Below, one piece after another: positions 1-6,002 of a stretch of DNA of 6,002 nucleotides. How positions within the stretch are numbered: the stretch's first letter is position 1; each line of letters opens with the position of its first letter. The DNA is from Bacteroidales bacterium (lineage in GTDB: Bacteria > Bacteroidota > Bacteroidia > Bacteroidales > UBA7960): positions 1 through 6,002 of the forward strand of contig SLNU01000330.1 in NCBI GenBank assembly GCA_007132865.1. Direction: 5' to 3'. The notes under the pieces are model-generated. The model was given only the letters and a program-made list of their open reading frames with translations. It did not search any database and was not told where the DNA came from. A program made the translations under genes and the position numbers.

Positions 1-2
1 AT

Positions 3-302
3 GAGCTATACCTGGAAGTCCGCAACACCACCAGCTACGCCTACAGCAACCTTTACCTTTTCCTGGACATTGCCTTTCCCGGGGAACAGCTGCTGCGAGA
101 CACCATTGAGTGCAGGCTTGCCGAACGAAGCGGGCGTTGGACCGGCAGGGGATTCGGACGGATCAAGGCCAACGAATTTCTGTTCCGTGACAATGTCTGG
201 TTCCCTGACAGCGGGACCTACGCCTTTACCATAAGGCAAGGCATGCGTGAGGAAACCCTTGAGGGAATTACGGATGTCGGCATTCGTATCGAAAGAAAAT
301 AA
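3..302 (+). CDS. gldH: GldH family gliding motility lipoprotein, C-terminal part (5' end outside window)
   Basis: Frame 3 is open from the window edge to TAA at 300-302 and gives 99 C-terminal residues; the ATG at position 1 is in another frame and is not the start. The translation carries stretches I recognise as typical of GldH: LEVRNTTSYAYSNLYLFLDI near the left edge, then RDTIECRLA, then GRWTGRGFGRIKANEFLF, NVWFPDSGTYAFTI, and the ending MREETLEGITDVGIRIERK. GldH is a lipoprotein needed for gliding in Flavobacterium johnsoniae and is also found in many non-gliding Bacteroidota; its molecular role is poorly defined. The family is about 160 residues long, so roughly the last 60% is present. 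The signal peptide and lipobox cysteine would lie upstream and cannot be checked. A class A PBP gene follows after 39 bases on the same strand. The family call is by remembered sequence pattern, with no search done. Confidence 0.88.
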   Translation, partial: ELYLEVRNTTSYAYSNLYLFLDIAFPGEQLLRDTIECRLAERSGRWTGRGFGRIKANEFLFRDNVWFPDSGTYAFTIRQGMREETLEGITDVGIRIERK

Positions 303-303
303 A

Positions 304-313
304 CCCGCGCGGG
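304..313. repeat. 10-bp perfect GC palindrome in the gldH-PBP gap
   Basis: The ten bases CCCGCGCGGG read the same on both strands and lie one base after the gldH stop codon. As RNA they could form only a 3-bp stem with a 4-base loop, and no T-run follows, so this is not a convincing terminator. The rest of the gap, 314-341, is AT-rich and could hold a promoter for the PBP gene, but I find no clear match to the Bacteroidota -7 element (TAnnTTTG). Confidence 0.3.
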
Positions 314-341
314 AATCGTTTAGATTATACCAAACTATTCC

Positions 342-2603
342 ATGAAAAAAACTTCAACCACCAACAAAAAGAAGAATTACCTGCTCTATTTCTGGGCGGC
401 ATTCTTCTCTCCCTTGGTTCTGGTGTTTCTCTTGTTTTTCACCATCTCCATCGGGCTCTGGGGCTTTATGCCCTCCTTTGAGGAACTGGAAAATCCAAAG
501 AGCAACCTGGCCAGTGAGATATATTCGGCAGACGGGGTGCTGCTGAGCACCTTTTACATTCACAACCGATCAAATGTCGGCTATGAAGAGATCTCGCCCA
601 ACATGGTGGAAGCCCTGCTTGCCACGGAAGACATCCGGTTCCGCTACCATTCAGGGGTCGACATCCGGAGCATTTTCCGGGTGGTGTTCCGAAACATCAT
701 CGGGGGCCGGCGTAGTGCAGGGGGTGGAAGCACCCTGAGCCAGCAGCTGGCCAAAAACCTGTTTCCCAGGCAGGATAACCCTTCGGTCGCCCGGATCGTG
801 GTCATCAAGCTGAAGGAATGGGTCACCGCTGCCAAGCTGGAGCGCAATTACACAAAAGACGAGATCATCGCCATGTACCTGAACACGGTCGATTTCGGGA
901 GCCATGCCTTCGGGATTAAGTCCGCCGCCAAAACCTATTTCAACACCAGCCCGGATTCCCTCATGGTGGAGGAAGCTGCCCTGCTGGTAGGCATGCTGAA
1001 GGCTCCTTCCTGGTACCACCCGGTAAGGAACCCGGAACGCGCCCTGAACCGCAGGCAGGTGGTACTAAACCAAATGGCACGGTACAATTACCTGGAGCCA
1101 CACACCCATGACTCTATCCGGCAGATTCCTGTCGACATGTCCCGCTTCCAGGTACAGGATCACCATACCGGACTGGCCACCTACTTCCGTGAACACCTCC
1201 GCCATGAGCTGACAGAGTGGGGCCGCACAAGGGTCAAACCCGACGGTACCAATTACAATATTTACAGAGACGGACTTAAAATCTATACCACAATCGATTC
1301 CCGCATGCAGCAGTATGCAGAAGAAGCGGTGGAGGAACACCTGGGCGGCTTTCTGCAAAGCACCTTTTTTGCCCACTGGCGGGGCTATACCAATGCCCCT
1401 TTCGGAAGGGACCTGTCACAGGACCAGATCAACTCGATCATCAACAGTTCGGTCCGCCGCTCCGACCGGTACATCAATATGCGGGAAGAAGGCCTTTCGG
1501 AAGACTCCATTCAGCGATCCTTCAGAACCAAAACCCAGATGCGGGTCTTTTCCTGGGGTGGAGACATCGACACGCTGATGAGTCCGATGGATTCCATCTG
1601 GTATTACAAGCATTTTCTGAATACGGGACTTATGGCCGTGGAGCCGCAGACCGGGCATGTGAAGGCCTACGTGGGGGGCATCGAATTCCGCCATTTCAAA
1701 TTCGACCATGTGACCGCAAGCCGGAGGCAGGTGGGCTCCACTTTCAAGCCTTTTCTCTACACCCTGGCCATGCAGGAGGGCGAATACGGACCCTGCACCA
1801 GAATACCAAATGTGCCGGTCAGCTTTGAGCTGTGGGACGGTTCCATTTACACCCCAAAAAACTCCGGCGACGACCGGGACGGCGAAATGGTATCCCTGAA
1901 ATGGGCCTTGGCCAACTCGGTGAACTACATCTCTGCCTTCCTGATGAAGCGGTATTCCCCGCTGGCCGTCATCGACCTGATCAGGCGTATGGGCATCACC
2001 GGTGAGATCGACCCCGTTCCGGCCCTGGCCCTGGGCACCCCCGACATCTCGGTCTATGAAATGGCCGGTGCCATGTCCAGCTACGCCAACAAGGGAGTCT
2101 ACATCAAACCTGCTTTCGTAACACATATTGCCGATCAAAGCGGGAACCTCATCGAAGCCTTCATCCCAGATCAGCACGAGGCCATGAGCGAGGAGACCGC
2201 TTACCTGACCCTCGAGCTTATGAAGGGGGTGGTGGAGAGCGGCACAGGGATACGCCTGCGGTTTGGCTATGGTTTCAACCACCCGATTGCCGGGAAGACC
2301 GGGACCACGCAAAACAACTCCGACGGATGGTTCATTGGCATTACCCCGGAGCTGGCCACCAGTGTCTGGGTGGGGGCCGAAGACCGCGGCGTGCGATTCC
2401 GCACCCTGGCACAGGGGCAGGGCGCCCGAACGGCCATGCCGATATGGGCCCTTTTTATGCAGCGTGTGTATGCAGACGAAACGATCAACCTCAGCAAGGA
2501 GGACTTCGAAAAGCCGCAGCGACCGCTTTCCATCGAAACTGATTGCGACAGGTATGACCAGCAGCAAACCCCGAGGGACTTTTTCCGGCAGGACGTTTTC
2601 TAA
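342..2603 (+). CDS. Bifunctional class A penicillin-binding protein (PBP1A type)
   Basis: This 753-residue inner-membrane enzyme polymerises lipid II into glycan strands (GT51 glycosyltransferase) and cross-links the peptides (transpeptidase). A lysine-rich cytoplasmic tail (1-13) precedes one membrane helix (about 15-42). The GT51 domain spans about 55-250: the EDxxFxxHxG motif gives E96, D97, F100, H103 and G105; GGSTLSQQLAKN is at 128-139; the second acidic site is KDEIIAMYLN with E174; and AALLVGMLKAPSWYHP is at 212-227. The transpeptidase domain starts around 425 and has all three motifs: GSTFK with nucleophile S466 and K469, SVN at 526-528, and KTGT at 652-655. The stretch 330-425 between the domains is longer than in the simplest PBPs, as I recall for Bacteroidota homologues. 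Length is normal for the family and nothing is broken. The ATG at 342 gives the expected short tail before the helix; no Shine-Dalgarno precedes it. I leave the symbol blank because naming varies (mrcA, ponA, pbp1A). Confidence 0.96.
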   Translation: MKKTSTTNKKKNYLLYFWAAFFSPLVLVFLLFFTISIGLWGFMPSFEELENPKSNLASEIYSADGVLLSTFYIHNRSNVGYEEISPNMVEALLATEDIRFRYHSGVDIRSIFRVVFRNIIGGRRSAGGGSTLSQQLAKNLFPRQDNPSVARIVVIKLKEWVTAAKLERNYTKDEIIAMYLNTVDFGSHAFGIKSAAKTYFNTSPDSLMVEEAALLVGMLKAPSWYHPVRNPERALNRRQVVLNQMARYNYLEPHTHDSIRQIPVDMSRFQVQDHHTGLATYFREHLRHELTEWGRTRVKPDGTNYNIYRDGLKIYTTIDSRMQQYAEEAVEEHLGGFLQSTFFAHWRGYTNAPFGRDLSQDQINSIINSSVRRSDRYINMREEGLSEDSIQRSFRTKTQMRVFSWGGDIDTLMSPMDSIWYYKHFLNTGLMAVEPQTGHVKAYVGGIEFRHFKFDHVTASRRQVGSTFKPFLYTLAMQEGEYGPCTRIPNVPVSFELWDGSIYTPKNSGDDRDGEMVSLKWALANSVNYISAFLMKRYSPLAVIDLIRRMGITGEIDPVPALALGTPDISVYEMAGAMSSYANKGVYIKPAFVTHIADQSGNLIEAFIPDQHEAMSEETAYLTLELMKGVVESGTGIRLRFGYGFNHPIAGKTGTTQNNSDGWFIGITPELATSVWVGAEDRGVRFRTLAQGQGARTAMPIWALFMQRVYADETINLSKEDFEKPQRPLSIETDCDRYDQQQTPRDFFRQDVF

Positions 2604-2632
2604 GTATCCGCCTTACACGTTCAATAATCCCA

Positions 2633-5023
2633 ATGAAACAGATCCGTTCATGCCATAGCTTTCGATTTTTGCAGGCAGGGAAGTCTGTTTTACGTTTCAT
2701 TGCTTTTTTTTCTTTTCTTTTCCTCGTCGGATTATTTTTCCTGATCCCGCGGTCTGGAAGCGGACAGGGCATTCCCCTTGGACAATGGCGTCACCACCTG
2801 CCCAACAACCAGGTGATTTCAGTAGCGGAAACCCCTGACCGGATCATCGGGGCCACCCCTTTTGGGCTTGTCGTTTACAACAAGGAAGACAGCAGCCTGG
2901 AAAAGATCAACAAGGTCCATGGCCTCAATGATTTCGGAATCTCCAGCATGGCCTGGGCAGAAAGCAGGGAATTGTTGCTGATCGGCTATGAGAACGGGAA
3001 CCTGGACATCATGAAGGGGCGGGATGTGTTCAATGTCCCCGACATTAAAATTGCCTCCCTGATGGGCAGCAAGCGCATCAACAGATTCCTGGTAATGGGA
3101 GCAACGGCCTACCTTGCCTGCGATTTTGGCATTGTCGAGCTGGACCTGTCAAGCTTCCTGATTCGCGATACCTATTATATCGGACCAGGGGGAAGCCTGA
3201 CCACCGTCCATGACCTGGCCTTCGACGGCACCCACTTTTATGCCGCCACGAATGCCGGCTTGCTGGTGGCAGATGCTCAATCGCCCAACCTGGCAGATTT
3301 CCAAAACTGGAAACGGGAAACGGTAACCGGACTTCCCACGGAGGTTTTCACGCTGGTCAGCTACTTTGGGGGAAGGATCCTGGCCAATTTGTCTAATCAG
3401 GAGGGCGACTTTATATATATAGAAGACGAACTGGGATGGGAACTGTTCGACCCCCTTGTGGAGGTCAGGTATTTTGAAAGAAAACATCGCATCCGCAGCT
3501 CCCGCGACCACCTGATCGTGGCAAACGACCTGTTTTTGGACGTATTCGATGCCTCCCTCACCCGCATCCGCCACCACCGCTTCTATGCCGACGAGCAGGC
3601 AAGGCCGTTGGATGCATTGCTTGACGAAAAGAATAAGATCTGGACCGGGGATGCAGAAATGGGACTGGTGAAGGAGCATTCACCGAACGACTTTGAAAAG
3701 ATCATCCTGCCTGGTCCGCCAACACCCAACGCATTCAGCCTGGGAGCCGGACCCGCTCGAATGTGGGTGGCACCAGGGGATGTCTCCCGGGCGGGATCAA
3801 ACACATGGAACCAGGATGGGGTTTTCAGTTTCGGGGATGAACGGTGGAGTGCCTTCGACCGTTGGTCCGTCGCCGGACTGGACCAGGTGTGGGACATTGT
3901 CCGGATCACGGCAGACCCGGGGAATCCTGACCGGGCCTGGGCTGCAAGCTGGGCAAGTGGCCTGCTTGAGATCAGTCCGGCGGGAATAATAAATCATTAC
4001 GACCATACCAACAGCTCCCTTCGCAAACGATTTGAGATAGAAGACTTTACCAGGGTTGGCGGAGTGGCCGTCGACAGGCATGGCAATGTCTGGGTGACCA
4101 ACTCACAGGTGCAACGCCCGCTCTCCGTCCGGAAGCCCGACGGGGAATGGCTGTCGTTCAGCGGGGGCTCCCAGGTTCCTTCCAGCCAGGTTGTCGGAGA
4201 CATCCTCATTGACCGGTCTGACCAAAAATGGGTCATCCTGCACCAGGGCGGCGGCATCTTCCTGTTCAGCGAGAACGACCTGGCGTCTGACAACAACTTT
4301 ATTTCCAGAAGGCTTACCACGCAAAACGGACTGCCCAGCAACGATGTTTACAGCCTGGCATTAGACCAGAGCGGATATATCTGGGTGGGAACCGATGCTG
4401 GGGTGGCTGTGTTTTATGCCCCCCACAGGGCGTTTTCGGGTGAGCCTTTCAATGCCCAGCTGATCGTCGTGGAGGAACAGGACGGCGTTGCCGGTTACCT
4501 CTTCGGTAACGAGACCATCAACGCCATCACGGTTGACGGATCCGACAAAAAATGGTTCGCCACTTCACGTTCCGGAGCATTCCTGCTTTCTGCAGACGCG
4601 CGCCAGACCATTTTCCATTTCACGGCAGAGAATAGCCCGCTTCCATCCAACCACATTTTAGACATCAAAATAATGGAGAAAACCGGGGAGGTTTTTTTTG
4701 CCACAGACAGGGGCCTGGTGTCGTTCCGGGGATTGGCGACGGCGGGCGCACGTGTACATTCAGAAGTGTATGCCTATCCAAATCCCGTCAGGCCGCATTA
4801 CCATGGGTATATTGCGATAAGCGGACTGGTAACCAATGCCCGGGTGAAGGTCACCGACATCAACGGCAACCTGATCTACGAAACGGTTTCTGAAGGCGGA
4901 CAGGCCATCTGGAACGGGCAGGACCTGTTCGGGAGGCGGCCTGCCACAGGTGTATACCTGGTATTCTCGACCAATGAGGACGGATCGGAAACCATGGTCA
5001 CCAAGATCATGTTCCTGAACTAG
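2633..5023 (+). CDS. porZ: Type IX secretion system protein PorZ (surface beta-propeller, attachment complex)
   Basis: PorZ is a cell-surface component of the T9SS attachment complex, acting with PorU, PorV and PorQ; in Porphyromonas gingivalis it binds anionic LPS used to anchor cargo proteins. This 796-residue protein is close to the P. gingivalis length (about 776). It has a signal peptide with an unusually long n-region (1-20), a hydrophobic core at about 21-38, and a likely cleavage near SGSGQG (41-46). The mature N-terminus starts GQWRHHLP (50-57) and enters beta-propeller repeats of the 'regulator propeller' kind, for example YSLALDQSGYIWVGTDAGV (573-591), GGVAVDRHGNVWVTN (476-490) and ITVDGSDKKWFATSRSGAF (632-650). 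A type A sorting-like C-terminal domain covers about 711-796, with YPNPVRP (715-721), VKVTDINGNLIYE (738-750), GRRPATGVYLVF (767-778) and final TKIMFLN (790-796). Two-component 'regulator' annotations are possible, but no kinase or DNA-binding domain is present. Its position before recO matches my memory of other Bacteroidota. Start ATG 2633 is plausible but a later TTG (2669) cannot be excluded. Confidence 0.88.
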   Translation: MKQIRSCHSFRFLQAGKSVLRFIAFFSFLFLVGLFFLIPRSGSGQGIPLGQWRHHLPNNQVISVAETPDRIIGATPFGLVVYNKEDSSLEKINKVHGLNDFGISSMAWAESRELLLIGYENGNLDIMKGRDVFNVPDIKIASLMGSKRINRFLVMGATAYLACDFGIVELDLSSFLIRDTYYIGPGGSLTTVHDLAFDGTHFYAATNAGLLVADAQSPNLADFQNWKRETVTGLPTEVFTLVSYFGGRILANLSNQEGDFIYIEDELGWELFDPLVEVRYFERKHRIRSSRDHLIVANDLFLDVFDASLTRIRHHRFYADEQARPLDALLDEKNKIWTGDAEMGLVKEHSPNDFEKIILPGPPTPNAFSLGAGPARMWVAPGDVSRAGSNTWNQDGVFSFGDERWSAFDRWSVAGLDQVWDIVRITADPGNPDRAWAASWASGLLEISPAGIINHYDHTNSSLRKRFEIEDFTRVGGVAVDRHGNVWVTNSQVQRPLSVRKPDGEWLSFSGGSQVPSSQVVGDILIDRSDQKWVILHQGGGIFLFSENDLASDNNFISRRLTTQNGLPSNDVYSLALDQSGYIWVGTDAGVAVFYAPHRAFSGEPFNAQLIVVEEQDGVAGYLFGNETINAITVDGSDKKWFATSRSGAFLLSADARQTIFHFTAENSPLPSNHILDIKIMEKTGEVFFATDRGLVSFRGLATAGARVHSEVYAYPNPVRPHYHGYIAISGLVTNARVKVTDINGNLIYETVSEGGQAIWNGQDLFGRRPATGVYLVFSTNEDGSETMVTKIMFLN

Positions 5024-5043
5024 AGTTGATAACTCCTTTCAAC
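5023..5043 (+). other. Two overlapping small inverted repeats at the porZ-recO junction
   Basis: GAGTT at 5023-5027 can pair with AACTC at 5031-5035 around a 3-base loop, and the first arm begins on the last base of the porZ stop codon. Alternatively GTTGA at 5025-5029 can pair with TCAAC at 5039-5043 around a 9-base loop. The two pairings share bases and exclude each other. Both stems are only 5 bp with two G-C pairs and no T-run follows, so they are weak; no termination or regulatory role is claimed. Confidence 0.2.
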
Positions 5044-5063
5044 AGAGGCACGGCCAGAACACC

Positions 5064-5789
5064 ATGATCCAAAAAACACAAGGCATCGTTCTACACAGCA
5101 TCAGGTACGGGGAAACCAGCATCATTGCCCGCATCTTTACGCGGGACCTGGGCATGCAGTCTTTCCTTGTTCCAGGGGTCAGAAAAACCCGCTCCAGGGT
5201 AAAAATGAACCTCTTTCAGCCCCTGACGCCGGTAGACCTGGACGTGTATTTCAAGGAGCGAGGCGGACTCTTACGCATAAAGGAAATCAGCTGCCCTGAA
5301 CCCCTGAAAACCATTCCATACGATGTATTGAAGTCCGCCGTCGCCATGTTCCTCTCGGAAATATTAAGCAGGTCGCTGAAAGAGCAGGATGCAAATGAGG
5401 AACTTTTCGCCTTTTTCACAGATGCCACCGGGATTTTGGATCGCTCCGGGGAAAGCATCGCAGATTTTCACCTGGTATTCTTGCTTCAACTCAGCAGCTA
5501 CATGGGTTTTCAACCCCGAAACAACCATGACGAGGTCAATTGCTTTTTTAATCTCAGAGAAGGCCTGTTTGAACGGCATTATGAAGGCGTAGAGGTATGC
5601 CTCGACAAGGATTTGAGCCGGACATTCCATGAAGTCTCCACCAAAACGATTTCAGATTTTTCCAGTCTCAGGATCCCTGCGGGGGTCAGGCGCCAACTGC
5701 TGGCCAGGACCATCGACTATTACCGTTACCACCTCCCGGGCATCGGGGAGATCAGATCCCATAGAGTACTTGAAACGGTACTGCATTAG
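5064..5789 (+). CDS. recO: DNA repair and recombination mediator RecO
   Basis: RecO acts in the cytoplasm in the RecFOR pathway: it binds single-stranded DNA and SSB, works with RecR, and helps load RecA at gaps and during recombinational repair. The 241-residue product starts MIQKTQGIVLHSIRYGETS, the standard RecO opening of an OB-fold domain that runs to about residue 80 and includes LVPGVRKTRSR (35-45) and NLFQPLTPVDLDVYF (49-63). The remainder is the helical C-terminal domain, with EILSRSLKEQ (99-108), LLQLSSYMGFQP (140-151) and CFFNLREGLF (160-169). Only three cysteines occur (C77, C160, C179) and there is no CxxC pair, so the zinc site of many RecO proteins is absent; I recall this as common in Bacteroidota. 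Length is normal. The ATG at 5064 fits the family's N-terminus exactly. A GAGG at 5045-5048 is too far upstream for a normal ribosome-binding site. It follows porZ by 40 bases and is probably co-transcribed. Confidence 0.95.
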   Translation: MIQKTQGIVLHSIRYGETSIIARIFTRDLGMQSFLVPGVRKTRSRVKMNLFQPLTPVDLDVYFKERGGLLRIKEISCPEPLKTIPYDVLKSAVAMFLSEILSRSLKEQDANEELFAFFTDATGILDRSGESIADFHLVFLLQLSSYMGFQPRNNHDEVNCFFNLREGLFERHYEGVEVCLDKDLSRTFHEVSTKTISDFSSLRIPAGVRRQLLARTIDYYRYHLPGIGEIRSHRVLETVLH

Positions 5790-5817
5790 GGCACCCTCCT
5801 TCTCCGGATCACCGGGA

Positions 5818-6002
5818 TCAGTCCGCGGAAGGATCACCCTCCGTCCCATTCCCGGCATATTCCACCTGCCTGATTTCCAATTCATCGAACCATGCCCCCA
5901 GCCAGCCGGGATTGCCTGCATAGATTTCAATAAAGGAAATACCCTGCATGGGCACTGTGAAGTGAATAAAGAGGGAGTCCCATTCCGGCCTGGCCGCCTT
6001 CG
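5818..6002 (-). CDS. Unidentified protein, C-terminal fragment; possible secreted beta-sandwich domain (5' end outside window)
   Basis: On the minus strand one frame is open from the window edge to TGA (complement of 5818-5820), giving 60 C-terminal residues. They read as alternating hydrophobic strands: LFIHFTVP, then GISFIEIYAGN, then AWFDELEIRQVEY, followed by a polar tail NGTEGDPSAD. A strand of the type I-x-I-Y-x-x-N followed by WFDxLxI is what I associate with the end of jelly-roll carbohydrate-binding-like modules in large secreted or repeat proteins of Bacteroidota, but 60 residues do not allow a family call. The gene converges on recO with a 28-base gap. The other two frames of this strand either contain stops or lack protein-like pattern, which supports this frame. 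No function is assigned. Confidence 0.6.
   Translation of the reverse strand, partial: KAARPEWDSLFIHFTVPMQGISFIEIYAGNPGWLGAWFDELEIRQVEYAGNGTEGDPSAD

Noticed and set aside
1..234. ATG-initiated open frame starting at the first base
   Set aside because: It is out of frame with the GldH reading frame, is rich in proline, threonine and glycine with no recognisable pattern, and ends inside gldH. The ATG is coincidental.
314..341. Promoter for the PBP gene in the AT-rich end of the gap
   Set aside because: No clear TAnnTTTG (-7) with an upstream TTTG (-33) as expected for Bacteroidota; AT richness alone is not enough.
1416..2567. 383-codon open frame on the minus strand inside the PBP gene
   Set aside because: It lies wholly opposite the transpeptidase domain, whose catalytic motifs are all intact on the plus strand. 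The product is rich in glycine, histidine and valine with no domain pattern, as expected of an antisense shadow in GC-rich coding DNA.
3149..3679. 176-codon open frame on the minus strand inside porZ
   Set aside because: It is fully antisense to clear beta-propeller coding sequence and has no recognisable motif.
2633..5023. Reading the propeller protein as a two-component regulator
   Set aside because: The propeller repeats resemble those of hybrid sensor proteins, but there is no histidine kinase, receiver, transmembrane anchor or DNA-binding domain after them. A sorting-like C-terminal domain follows instead.
5790..5842. Possible bidirectional terminator between recO and the convergent gene
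   Set aside because: The short direct repeats (CACCCTCC at 5792 and 5835, GGATCACC at 5806 and 5831) are not inverted, and I find no stable stem with a flanking T-run or A-run.
5652..5930. 92-codon minus-strand open frame spanning the recO end and the gap
   Set aside because: It overlaps the recO 3' end antisense and competes with the better strand pattern of the frame ending at 5818. Its composition is not protein-like.
1..6002. Mobile elements, CRISPR arrays, tRNA or rRNA genes, phage genes or an undescribed multi-gene system
   Set aside because: The window is almost fully taken up by intact core genes with short gaps. I saw no repeats of array type, transposase motifs, tRNA-like folds or cassette of unknown genes.

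Overview
This window looks like a chromosomal core-gene segment from a member of the Bacteroidota. Three things point there: the end of a GldH-family gliding lipoprotein, a class A penicillin-binding protein, and PorZ, a component of the type IX secretion system (T9SS), a system essentially confined to this phylum. None of the three complete plus-strand genes has a convincing Shine-Dalgarno sequence, which is also usual for the phylum. Base composition appears fairly GC-rich for the group (estimated by eye). No family-level assignment is possible from the sequence alone.

Layout: the 3' end of gldH (frame 3, stop at 300-302) is followed after 39 bases by a complete bifunctional class A PBP (PBP1A type, 342-2603). 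After 29 bases comes porZ (2633-5023), and after 40 bases recO (5064-5789). All four point the same way with short gaps, so they may be co-transcribed. After 28 bases, recO converges on the 3' end of a minus-strand gene (5818 to beyond 6002), of which only about 60 C-terminal residues are visible. They resemble the last strands of a secreted beta-sandwich domain, and the protein is not identified.

Three of the plus-strand genes concern the cell envelope. GldH is an outer lipoprotein linked to gliding and the T9SS. The PBP polymerises and cross-links peptidoglycan. PorZ is a surface beta-propeller of the T9SS attachment complex that takes part in anchoring cargo to anionic lipopolysaccharide. 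RecO is a recombination mediator and probably only a chromosomal neighbour.

I see no mobile element, CRISPR array, RNA gene or undescribed system. All three complete genes are intact with expected motifs. The points worth a second look are modest: two 8-T runs inside porZ, the long N-terminal region of its signal peptide, small inverted repeats at two gene junctions, loss of the zinc-binding cysteines in RecO, and the unidentified minus-strand tail.
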